The translations under genes were made by a program, and so were the position numbers. This document shows positions 10,701-16,402 of a stretch of 16,402 bases of DNA, piece by piece. Below the pieces are notes generated by a model, which did not search any database, was not told where the DNA came from, and was given only the letters and a program-made list of their open reading frames with translations. Location: positions 1 to 16,402 of the forward strand of contig DASVLJ010000067.1 in the NCBI GenBank assembly GCA_036384915.1, given 5' to 3'. This stretch comes from PKWO01 sp036384915 (GTDB taxonomy: Bacteria > Pseudomonadota > Gammaproteobacteria > Burkholderiales > Burkholderiaceae_D). Numbering within the stretch: position 1 is the first letter of the stretch; each line of letters begins with the position of its first letter.

Positions 10701-13700
10701 ACCTCCCCTTGCAGCCAATTACGCTGCCAAGATGCAAAATCTGCGTATTGGAGCGGCAATTCAGGCAAAGGCGACGGACTCCCCGCAGCAAACGCCTGAT
10801 AGAGGGTCACGATTTCTTTGACCAAAACTCCGCTCGACCAGCCATCCGACACGATGTGATGCATTGTGAACAGCACCAGGTGTTCGGTCTCGCGCAGGCG
10901 CACCAGCGTACAACGCACAACGGGGCCGTTTGCCAGATCGAACGGCTTGCGCGCATCCTGCATCACCAGATCCAACGCCCTCTTTTCACGGTCGGAATCG
11001 GGTACCTGACTGAGATCGATGATCGGGCATTCCAGCTTATGTGCCGGTTTGATGACCTGGACCGGCTCGCCCTGATCGATCCCGAACGAGGTACGCAATA
11101 CCTCGTGCCGCCGCAAAATTTCATCGAAAGTGCGGCAAAGCGCCTGCACATCCAGTCGGCCGATGAGGCGCATCGGGTTGGGCATGTTGTAAAACGCGCT
11201 GCCGGGTTCGAGTTGGTCGAGAAACCACAAGCGTTGCTGCGCAAATGAAAGCGGCAAGCGCTGCCCGCGCTCCACCCTTGTCATCGGCATGGCGGCGAGC
11301 CCGGCAGACTCCATTTTTGCAGCTTCGATCCGAAGGGCAAGCGCAGCCAGCGTCGGTGCCTCGAAAAGAGTGCGCAGACTCAGCTCCACCTGGAGCGCGG
11401 CGCGAATTTTCGAAATGACTTGCGTGGCGAGAAGCGAGTGCCCGCCCAGCTGGAAGAAATCGTCATTGGCGCTGACACCTTGGTGCTTGAGCACATCGGA
11501 CCAGATCGATGCAAGAATGATTTCGATCGCACCGGCCGGCGCCACAAATTCCTCTGCGGCGACGCCGACAGCAGGTGCCGGCAATGCCTTGCGATCCACT
11601 TTTCCATTGGCGGTGAGCGGAAATACCTCCATTTCGACGAAGTGGGCCGGCATCATATGCGCAGGCAAGCTTGCTTTCAATTGCCGTTTGACGTCGTCCA
11701 TCTGCAGGTGATATCCATCGCGAGCGCGCAAGTAAGCAACCAGACGCTTGCCGCCGCCTTGATCGTCCAAGGCTGCCACCACGACCTCACGTACGCCCTC
11801 GCATGCGGCAATCGCATGCTCGATTTCGCCCATTTCGATGCGGAAACCGCGAATCTTGACCTGGAAGTCGTTCCGTCCGAGATAGGCAATCGTGCCGTCG
11901 GCACGCCAATTGCCCAAGTCGCCCGTGCGATACATGCGCCCGCCGGCGACCGGATGAAAAGGGTCCGGCAGAAAGCGCTCGGCCGTCAGCGCAGGCTCAT
12001 TAAGGTAGCCGCGCGCGAGGCCGGGGCCGCCGATATAAATTTCTCCAACCACGCCAAGCGGTACCTGTTGCAGCGCCCGGTCAAGCACATAAACCGTCGT
12101 ATTTGCGATGGGCCGGCCCAAGGGAATGTTCACCGATACATCAGGTGCCGCATCGACCTCATGGCAAAGGGCAAAAGTCGTCGTTTCCGTCGGCCCATAG
12201 CCGTTGATGAAATGTTCGGGCCGTGCGATTTGAAACATCGCGCTGACGGTCCGTGCATCGCATTGTTCGCCGCCGACGATCAAATATTTCAATTGTGCGA
12301 ACGCAGCCGCCAAAGGCTCGGCCAGACGATTGAACAGCCCGGTCGTCAGGAACATGCTGCTGATTTGATACGTCCCAATCGCCTGGGCAAACCGCTCCGG
12401 GTCCAGAAGCACGTCCGGCGGCACAATCGCCAGGCGAGCGCCGGCAGTCAAGGCGCCCCAGATTTCCCAGGTCGAAGCGTCAAACGCCGGATTGGCGCAC
12501 TGCGCCAGGGTATCGGCGGCATCGATGACGGCGAATGGATTGTTGACCACCAAACGCATGATGCTCCGGTGTTCGATCAGCACCCCCTTGGGCCGCCCGG
12601 TCGATCCGGAGGTGTAGATCACGTAGCCCAGGTTGCGCGACGAAAGGCCTGCGATTTGTGGATTGCTGTCCCGGCCAGCCGATGGCATCTGCAGGTCAAG
12701 CATGTAAACGGGCACCGCAAACCCATCTACACTATTTTGCGAGGCTTGGGTCGCAATGATCGCTGCAGGACGGCTGTCGTGGACCATGTATTGCATGCGA
12801 TCCCGGGGGTACTCCGGATCCATCACAACGTAAGCGGCACCTGCCTTGAGTGCAGCGAGCAAGGCGACAATCATTTCCAGTCCGCGCGGCATGCACACCA
12901 TCACGCGGTCATCGAGTGCTACGCCGAGGTCGATCAGGCGGTGCGCTACCCGATTCGCCAAGGTATTCAGTTCCGTATAGCTCAGGACACGGTTGCCATC
13001 AATCACGGCCGGGGCATCGGGGCGTTCCCGAACACGTTGTTCGAATAAACGATGGACCGGCGTATTCTGACAATAGTCGTGTGCCGTGCTGTTCCAGGCG
13101 CACAACCGGGAATATTCGGCTTCCGACATCAATTCCGCCGTGTGCACGGCAGCATCCGGATGTCTTGCCAGCGCTTGCAACAGACGGCCGAAATGATCCG
13201 CCAGTCGATTGAGCGTAGCGGCGTCGAACAGATCGGTGTTGTATTCCCACGTGAGTTCAAGGCGATCGTCCTGTTCGCTTACCAGCAAGGACAGGTCGTA
13301 CTTCGCGATCTTGAACGGAAGGTCAAACTCGGCGAGCGAGAAACCCGGCATATCCAGGGCCGCTTTTTCGTTGTTTTGCAGCGCAAGCAATATCTGGAAC
13401 AGGGGCCCATGGCTGGCGTTGCGTTCAGGCCGTATCCGTTCGACGATCTGCTCGAATGGAACCTGCTGGTGTGCATAGGCTTCCAGCGCGACCTGCCTGC
13501 TTTGCGCCAATAAATCGCGCAAGCTTGGCGTACCTGAAAGATCCAGGCGCAACACCAGCGTATTGACGAAAAATCCGATCAAACCGGCAATCTCGGGCTG
13601 CTCCCGGTTGGCGATAGGGCTGCCGACGACAATATCGCGTTCATTGCTGTAACGCGCGAGAAGCGCGGAGAAAACGGCGTGCAATCCCATGAACAAGGTG

Positions 13701-14662
13701 GCATCTTCCGAACGGCACAATTCCACCATTAGTCTTGTTTCATCCGCGCCGATGTGTGTCGTTACGGTTGCTCCGGAAAAGGTTTGCGAGCGGGGACGCG
13801 GGCGATCGAGCGGCAGGCTGTGCACGGTCGGCAAACCGGCGAGCTTGTCATTCCAGTAGTCCAACTGGCGTTCCAGCGCCGCCCCTTTCAGCGTTTCGCG
13901 CTGCCAAACGGCATAGTCGAGATATTGCACGTCCAATTCGTCAAGCGGGCTTTTTTTACCGGCACGGAAGGCTTCATACAACGCCTTGAATTCCCGTATC
14001 AATACGCTCATCGACCAACCGTCCGATGCAATGTGATGCATGACCACCAGCAAAACATGTTCCTGGTCCGCAAGCTTCACAATCTGTGCGCGCACCATCA
14101 AATCCCTGGCGAGATCGAATGGGAGTGTCGAGCAGGCCGTGAACAACTCGAACAGGCGGTCTTGTTGTGCGGCGCTCGCCAGCATCGACAAGTCGATTTG
14201 CTCAAGGCCCACCGGTCTCGCCGGTTGGACGCGTTGGCGCGCCTCGCCGTCGCTGCCCGTCTCGAAACAAGTGCGCAGGCTCTCGTGGCGCAGGACGATG
14301 GCATCGAGCGATTGTTCCAGTGCTGACAAATCGAGCCTGCCCTTCAAGTGCAATGCGCCGGGCATGTTGTAATGGACGCTGCCTCCTTCGATCTGATCGA
14401 GCAACCAGAGCCGCTGCTGTGCAAACGATACTGGATAGCTATCGCGGTCACGTGCTATGCGCTTGATGGCCTGAGTCTTAGGTGCCTCACGATTTTGCTT
14501 GAGCAAAGCGACGATTTCCGGTTTGAGGTCCTTGATTTCCTGCATCAACGCGCCGCTAAGCGCGGCCTTGTCGCCACGCACAAGCAGGTTATCCTGCTCG
14601 CCCAGTCCCAGGCGTATGCCTTTGGCCTTGAGGGCGTTGAGCAATTCGAATACTGAAGTCAT
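4745..14662 (-). CDS. Three-module nonribosomal peptide synthetase (TubC-C-A-T-C-A-T-C-A-T), complete
   Basis: A complete 3305-residue assembly-line enzyme that adds three building blocks to the chain received from gene A. Order: TubC-like docking domain 1-56; C1 from about 73 (HHIASDG 209-215); A1 about 536-1028; T1 Ser1076; C2 from about 1136 (HHIVSDG 1268-1274); A2 about 1630-2128; T2 Ser2175; C3 from about 2237 (HHIVSDG 2370-2376); A3 up to about 3196; T3 Ser3244; helical acidic tail to 3305. All catalytic His and carrier Ser residues are intact. I chose the ATG at 14662 over the upstream in-frame ATG at 14926. It sits 8 bases after an AAGAGGAA ribosome site, overlaps the stop of gene A as ATGA, and starts exactly at the docking domain; the longer version would add 88 residues read out of frame through gene A's carrier domain. 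No E, MT or TE domain is seen. Its product passes to gene C. Confidence 0.98.
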   Translation of the reverse strand: MTSVFELLNALKAKGIRLGLGEQDNLLVRGDKAALSGALMQEIKDLKPEIVALLKQNREAPKTQAIKRIARDRDSYPVSFAQQRLWLLDQIEGGSVHYNMPGALHLKGRLDLSALEQSLDAIVLRHESLRTCFETGSDGEARQRVQPARPVGLEQIDLSMLASAAQQDRLFELFTACSTLPFDLARDLMVRAQIVKLADQEHVLLVVMHHIASDGWSMSVLIREFKALYEAFRAGKKSPLDELDVQYLDYAVWQRETLKGAALERQLDYWNDKLAGLPTVHSLPLDRPRPRSQTFSGATVTTHIGADETRLMVELCRSEDATLFMGLHAVFSALLARYSNERDIVVGSPIANREQPEIAGLIGFFVNTLVLRLDLSGTPSLRDLLAQSRQVALEAYAHQQVPFEQIVERIRPERNASHGPLFQILLALQNNEKAALDMPGFSLAEFDLPFKIAKYDLSLLVSEQDDRLELTWEYNTDLFDAATLNRLADHFGRLLQALARHPDAAVHTAELMSEAEYSRLCAWNSTAHDYCQNTPVHRLFEQRVRERPDAPAVIDGNRVLSYTELNTLANRVAHRLIDLGVALDDRVMVCMPRGLEMIVALLAALKAGAAYVVMDPEYPRDRMQYMVHDSRPAAIIATQASQNSVDGFAVPVYMLDLQMPSAGRDSNPQIAGLSSRNLGYVIYTSGSTGRPKGVLIEHRSIMRLVVNNPFAVIDAADTLAQCANPAFDASTWEIWGALTAGARLAIVPPDVLLDPERFAQAIGTYQISSMFLTTGLFNRLAEPLAAAFAQLKYLIVGGEQCDARTVSAMFQIARPEHFINGYGPTETTTFALCHEVDAAPDVSVNIPLGRPIANTTVYVLDRALQQVPLGVVGEIYIGGPGLARGYLNEPALTAERFLPDPFHPVAGGRMYRTGDLGNWRADGTIAYLGRNDFQVKIRGFRIEMGEIEHAIAACEGVREVVVAALDDQGGGKRLVAYLRARDGYHLQMDDVKRQLKASLPAHMMPAHFVEMEVFPLTANGKVDRKALPAPAVGVAAEEFVAPAGAIEIILASIWSDVLKHQGVSANDDFFQLGGHSLLATQVISKIRAALQVELSLRTLFEAPTLAALALRIEAAKMESAGLAAMPMTRVERGQRLPLSFAQQRLWFLDQLEPGSAFYNMPNPMRLIGRLDVQALCRTFDEILRRHEVLRTSFGIDQGEPVQVIKPAHKLECPIIDLSQVPDSDREKRALDLVMQDARKPFDLANGPVVRCTLVRLRETEHLVLFTMHHIVSDGWSSGVLVKEIVTLYQAFAAGSPSPLPELPLQYADFASWQRNWLQGEVLQRQLSYWKKELAGAPALLALPTDRPRPKVQAHRGANGACSIPQSTVEPLRNLAFATQSTLFMVLAAAFNVLMARLSGQSDICIGTPIANRNRNEIENLIGFFVNTLVLRTQIEPEQSFLDLLQQVRNRLLNAYMHQDIPFEQVVDALMPVRNLSHAPVFQVMLILQNAPVGALELSDLKLEPVTAELATTKFDIRLAMWEIEGRIDAYFEYDTDLFDASTIERMGRQFSCLLAAIADAPDQRLQDLPLLTGQEKQELLAHWDQMQPAFTQVSDADLELALRATNVIDLIDDITLNSPDAIALTWREHSLTYSELGRWSQRVANGLHSMGMQQGDIVGLLLDDPLMEVVATIGTLRAGGIYASFNHSYPVARLSAIIELVAPCHLITNTECIGQWSSLLEDVGSLRHVLLAAPDGEVPDLPTSAKSRKYELRQLDRQSDAAVKCNVGADDPCYIYFTSGSTGEPKAVVGRVKSLAHFVQWEIDAFRLDAATRASQLTNPSFHVYMRDVFPALCVGGTVCIPPSNAIFDPDELLRWLEHSRVSLLHCVPSLFRVLLRGCGRERLPHLKQVVVGGGAILPHDANQWFDLFGGRIELIGVYGQTETTLAKFVNRLKPVRIAEGFVPIGKPLPGAQAIVLKDNMEPCAVGEVGELFVRTPYRSLGYYRRPDLNVAAFVRNPYSRHETDILYRTGDLAMALPTGEFRYLGRKDFQVKIRGMRIELGEIEAALADCASVREAVVIAHATDADNAHLFAYLVPRELQADEHAFIAGIKRELVTVLSDTMQPSHYIVLDRMPLTANGKIDRGALPMPELGAAVANVAPRTALEHSLASIWSEVLRREPIGVHDDFFLLGGHSLLATQIVSRIRRELGFGLPLRSLFEYPTIERLAQNIEHINAGTTARTAEENASIPVIADHAMLPVSFSQQRLWFLDQFDPGNSSYNMPYALELVGQLDVDALRRSLDHIVERHETLRTRFEQIGGEPFQVVMEPAGLPLAQHDLGELPAAERETTLQWLLQDMGQAPFSLAQGGLIRVALMRTAENRHVLAVTLHHIVSDGWSTGILVRELASLYRSYKLREEPNLPPLNIQYGDYAHWQRQWLSSERLQRQLAYWQQQLLDAPALLTLPTDRPRPPVQSFGGRRFQFEIPRPLHLDLLALGRRTQSTLFMTLSAAFNILLARYSGQDDICVGTPIANRQRPEVEPLIGFFVNTLVLRTRMHAAQSVNDLLRQTRETALAAYAHQDLPFEQLVEALKPERQLSHSPLFQVMLVLQNAPEGSFELPELTLAPVADRGDTAKFDLTLQVADGEGDLPAAFEYNTDLFDESTVQRMADHFLRLLAAMVARPDARVADLDMLGADEKRQLLIHWNDSASPYSVQGLHRMVEDQARRHPQRTALMFQNDKMDYATLNAEANRLARHLRELGVGPDVAVGICMQRSFPMIIALLACFKAGGAYVAFDPAYPAERLAFMLEDARPAVILAEQALMSLLPPSNFPVLALDAPAAPWRRQSEANLDVEILPAHLAYIIYTSGSTGRPKGVAMTNGALHNLLAWQRRERESHGSQALRTLQFASLNFDVSFQEIFSTLSGGDTLILLDEDTRMDPGSLRRLIVEQQVQRVFLPNAVLQVFAGLPSDFLTALPCEIITAGEQLTVNDALVRLHRQLGGRYMFNQYGPSETHVVTQYRLDGRQSETWPAMPPIGRPIANTQIYILDKGLNPVPAGVAGELHIAGENLARGYWRRPELTAEKFIPNPFSDKAGARMYKSGDLARYTGTGEIEYLGRIDNQVKIRGFRVELGEIENALSKFEGIREAVVLAHEFPGGDRRLVAYLTAYPGIAPDTSQLREQLAASLPEYMVPGYFMVLAQFPLSANGKVDRKQLPMPETPAAITEYVAPGSPLEELVAGIWADVLALERVGVEDNFFQIGGHSLLAMRLLARIQEAVQIELTPRQLFDAPTVAAMCRMVEEAILRQIESMSEEEALALTHATDN
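4814..7954 (-). other. Gene B module 3: C-A-T, Pro-type pocket with Gln at position 322
   Basis: HHIVSDG is at 2370-2376, YIIYTSGSTGRPKG starts at 2842 and the carrier serine is Ser3244. The pocket reads DVQFIAQVVK; Gln2988 stands where proline-type domains usually have His. Through FDVSFQEIF, NQYGPSETHV and RMYKSGDLARY it closely resembles the first A domain of gene C. The substrate is unresolved: proline-like or a polar variant. Confidence 0.6.
8024..11263 (-). other. Gene B module 2: C-A-T with atypical A domain lacking Asp235
   Basis: The C domain (HHIVSDG 1268-1274) and carrier (Ser2175) are ordinary; the A domain is not. In place of FDxS it has FHVY (Phe1822, His1823), in place of YGPTE it has YGQTE (1919-1923), and its A2 core reads IYASFNHSYP without the usual LDP. 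The ATP loop FTSGSTGEPK, YRTGDL, the VKIRGMRIELGEIE hinge and the NGKIDRGALP lysine (Lys2121) are kept, so it should be active. The pocket by eye is HVRHVGVLAK. The substrate is unknown; loss of Asp235 is typical of substrates without a standard alpha-amino group. Confidence 0.75.
11321..14446 (-). other. Gene B module 1: C-A-T, probably an aliphatic residue
   Basis: The C domain has HHIASDG (209-215). The A domain has FDASTWEIW, YVIYTSGSTGRPKG from Tyr680 and NGYGPTETTTF. Its pocket reads DAWFIGGTFK. This differs from the published Val code DAFWIGGTFK only by exchange of Phe and Trp at two positions, so Val or another aliphatic residue is likely. The carrier serine is Ser1076. Confidence 0.6.
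14495..14662 (-). other. TubC-like N-terminal docking domain of gene B
   Basis: Residues 1-56 (MTSVFELLNALKAKGIRLGL..., then QEIKDLKPEIVALLKQ) show the helix, beta-hairpin, helix pattern of the TubC N-terminal docking family, well before the first C-domain motif at residue 79. It should bind the acidic tail of gene A. The family call comes from the LxxLxxxGIxL start and the KxEIxALL-type end. Confidence 0.8.
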
Positions 14663-16402
14663 AGCGTAAATTCCTCTTCGTTCGCGCCCAGCGTGTCGTC
14701 GCCGCCGAGTTGCAAGCTGCCTGCCATCAATCTTGTATCCACAAGCTGAGCCAGTGTATTGATCGTTTGTGCATTGAACAATTCCTGCAAGGGCAAGCTC
14801 ATGGTGAAGTGCTGGTTGATACGGGTAACGGCGCGCGTGGCCAGCAAGGAATGTCCGCCGAGCCGGAAGAAATTGTCGTGGATGCCTACCTGCGGAAGAT
14901 TCAGGATGTCTTGCCAGATCAGGCACAAGGCGCGCTCTGTGTCGGTGCGTGGCGCCACGTAGTCGTTGCCGCCAATCGCCTCCGGTTCCGGCAACGCGCG
15001 GCGGTCGACTTTGCCGTTGGGCGTCAACGGCAGCTTCTCCAGCACGGCATACTCCGCGGGGACCATGTAGTCCGGCAGCGCTTGCGCGAGATGAACCTGC
15101 AATTGTCCGATCAATTCGTGGCGCGCCTGCCTGGCTTCCTCTCCGGTATCGAGCAGCGCGTCCGCCTGTTCTGTCGCGACGTAAGCGACCAGCCGTTTGT
15201 CCTGCCCTTCCCCGCGCACCAGCACGAGGGTTTCCCGTATGGTCGGATATTGCGCCAGCCGCCTTTCGATTTCACCCAGTTCGATGCGGAAGCCGCGGAG
15301 CTTGACCTGGTGGTCGATTCGTCCCACGAAGTCGAGGTTGCCGTCGGCGGTCCAGCGCACCAGGTCGCCGGTCTTGTAGAGCCGTTTGCTGGCATGGACC
15401 GTGGCAGGGGCGTAATAGGGGTTATCGATGTAGCGTTCGGCGTCCAGCTCGGGGCGATGCAGGTAGCCCCGGGCCAGGCCGCGGCCGCCTATGTAGAGCT
15501 CGCCGGCGACGCCTATCGGCGCCGGTCGCAGGGTGCTGTCGAGGACGTAGGCCTGCAGTCCGGGGATCGGCTTGCCGATGGAGACCGCCGGGCGGTTGTC
15601 GCTGACTTCGCAGCTCGTTGCGACGTGGGTTTCGGTGGGGCCGTAGTGGTTGAATACGCGGCAGCCGGGGTGTTGTTGACGCAGGGCGATCAGGTTGTTG
15701 CTTTGTACCAGTGCTTCTCCGGCGACGACGATTTCCTTAAGCCGGTCGAATTGGGTGCCGTTATCGTGCGCATATTCTGCGATCCAGTTGAGCACTGCCG
15801 GCGGTACGAACAGGCGTTCGATGGCGAGCGTGTTCAATTCCTGCGGCAAGCGGGCCAAGTCGCGTTTGACGGCGTTGGAAATCAAGACCAGCGTGCTGCC
15901 GGTATACCAGGCGGTGGCGAGTTCCTGGGCCGATACGTCGAAGCTGAGGGGGGCGAACTGCAAACTGCGCAGAGGGGCGAGTATGCCGTCGCTGTGCGCC
16001 TGGGCCTGAACCAGGTTGACCAGCGTCCGATGCGTTTGCAGGACGCCTTTGGGCTGTCCGGTGGAGCCTGACGTGTAGATGACATAGGCGAGATGGTCGG
16101 CTTGCAGGCCTGTGCGTTTGCGGTCGATGTCGTCCGATGCGTGGCCGGCGATGCGGCCCTGCAGACCCGTTTCGTCGAGGCAGAGGACTTGGGCGTTGGG
16201 GAACTGCATTTGCTGTTGCAGAGCCTGGCTGGCGATGACCGTAGTCAATTGGGCGTCGCTTAGCATGTAGGCCAGGCGGGCCTCGGGGTAGCTCGGGTCG
16301 AGCGGCACGTAGGCGGCGCCTGCCTTGAGGATGCCGAGCACGGCGACGATCACGTCGAGCGAGCGTTCCATGCACAGCCCGATCAGTGTGTCCGGTCCCG
16401 CC
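14659..16402 (-). CDS. Nonribosomal peptide synthetase, C-terminal part (A-T plus docking tail), 5' end outside window
   Basis: This is the last 580 residues of an NRPS whose start lies beyond the right edge; the frame is open to the last base. It activates an amino acid as its adenylate, loads it on the carrier domain and hands the chain to gene B. The visible part begins inside an adenylation domain just before its A2 core (LKAGAAYVPLDPSYP). The ATP-binding loop YTSGSTGQPKG, the YGPTETH motif, YKTGDL, the GRIDHQVKLRGFRIELGEIE-type hinge and the NGKVDRRALP lysine loop all follow. A carrier domain comes next, with phosphopantetheine serine in GGHSLLA (codon 14848-14850). The protein ends in an acidic tail, EEEFTL, which looks like a donor docking motif. 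Its stop TGA overlaps the ATG of gene B. There is no thioesterase, so this is not the end of the pathway. The family assignment is certain; the substrate is an inference. Confidence 0.97.
   Translation of the reverse strand, partial: AGPDTLIGLCMERSLDVIVAVLGILKAGAAYVPLDPSYPEARLAYMLSDAQLTTVIASQALQQQMQFPNAQVLCLDETGLQGRIAGHASDDIDRKRTGLQADHLAYVIYTSGSTGQPKGVLQTHRTLVNLVQAQAHSDGILAPLRSLQFAPLSFDVSAQELATAWYTGSTLVLISNAVKRDLARLPQELNTLAIERLFVPPAVLNWIAEYAHDNGTQFDRLKEIVVAGEALVQSNNLIALRQQHPGCRVFNHYGPTETHVATSCEVSDNRPAVSIGKPIPGLQAYVLDSTLRPAPIGVAGELYIGGRGLARGYLHRPELDAERYIDNPYYAPATVHASKRLYKTGDLVRWTADGNLDFVGRIDHQVKLRGFRIELGEIERRLAQYPTIRETLVLVRGEGQDKRLVAYVATEQADALLDTGEEARQARHELIGQLQVHLAQALPDYMVPAEYAVLEKLPLTPNGKVDRRALPEPEAIGGNDYVAPRTDTERALCLIWQDILNLPQVGIHDNFFRLGGHSLLATRAVTRINQHFTMSLPLQELFNAQTINTLAQLVDTRLMAGSLQLGGDDTLGANEEEFTL
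14662..14720 (-). other. C-terminal donor docking tail of gene A
   Basis: After the carrier domain, gene A ends in a flexible Gly/Asp-rich stretch (QLGGDDTLGANEEEFTL). Short acidic C-terminal linear motifs of this kind are the known partners of TubC-type (beta-hairpin) docking domains. The next gene begins with such a domain, so I infer a matched pair that orders the A-to-B handover. Confidence 0.65.
14671..14678 (-). promoter_or_regulatory. Ribosome binding site of gene B
   Basis: AAGAGGAA on the minus strand, 8 bases before the ATG at 14662 and lying inside the last codons of gene A. Together with the ATGA overlap it fixes the start and suggests coupled translation. Confidence 0.8.
14720..16401 (-). 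other. Gene A final module: A (Pro-like pocket) and T
   Basis: Pocket residues read by eye against GrsA numbering are D235 V236 Q239 F278 V299 A301 H322 V330 A331 K517 (DVQFVAHVAK). This is close to the classic proline code DVQLIAHVVK, so proline or a related substrate is my best guess. The carrier serine is intact. The matching C domain, if present, lies outside the window. Confidence 0.6.

Noticed and set aside
9917..11248. Plus-strand open frame of 443 codons
   Set aside because: It is codon-aligned antisense to the second C domain of gene B, with no ribosome site or domain of its own.
11420..13048. Long plus-strand open frame of 542 codons
   Set aside because: It is codon-aligned antisense to the first A domain of gene B, explained by the same codon bias.
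14663..14926. Upstream start giving gene B 88 extra residues
   Set aside because: The extension is read out of frame through gene A's carrier domain and shows no domain. The ATG at 14662 has the ribosome site and the docking-domain start.
14710..16071. Plus-strand open frame of 453 codons
   Set aside because: It is codon-aligned antisense to the A-T region of gene A, which has clear NRPS motifs throughout.

Overview
The window is an internal slice of a large nonribosomal peptide synthetase (NRPS) gene cluster. All of it is coding on the minus strand apart from one 14-base gap. Three consecutive genes are read from right to left: the 3' end of an upstream NRPS gene (gene A, 14659 to the right edge), a complete three-module NRPS of 3305 residues (gene B, 4745-14662), and the 5' part of a third NRPS (gene C, from 4730 running off the left edge). 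I see no RNA gene, mobile element, CRISPR array, promoter or terminator inside the window, and no non-coding stretch of 300 bases.

Layout in order of synthesis: gene A ends with A-T and an acidic tail. Gene B starts with a TubC-like docking domain and then has C-A-T, C-A-T, C-A-T. Gene C has C-A-T-C and then the first residues of another A domain. All five T domains lie in a GGHSL context and all five C domains have HHxxxD. I see no epimerisation, methyltransferase, reductase or thioesterase domain. The loading module, chain release, tailoring and export functions must lie outside the window.

A start overlapping the stop (ATGA) joins A to B, and only 14 bases separate B from C, so the genes are almost certainly one transcript and act as a colinear assembly line. 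The adenylation pockets, aligned by eye to GrsA, suggest ...-(Pro-like)-(aliphatic, Val-like)-(unusual, probably not an ordinary alpha-amino acid)-(DVQF..Q type)-(DVQF..Q type)-... . The standout feature is the second A domain of gene B. It lacks the usual Asp235, which holds the alpha-amino group, and has altered A2, A4 and A5 core motifs while keeping the ATP-handling motifs.

The DNA is GC-rich, with little use of TTA, CTA and TCA codons, and the domains read like those of Gram-negative NRPSs. A betaproteobacterium (Burkholderiales type) is my best guess, but the window holds no taxonomic marker gene. The final product is not identifiable from the sequence alone.
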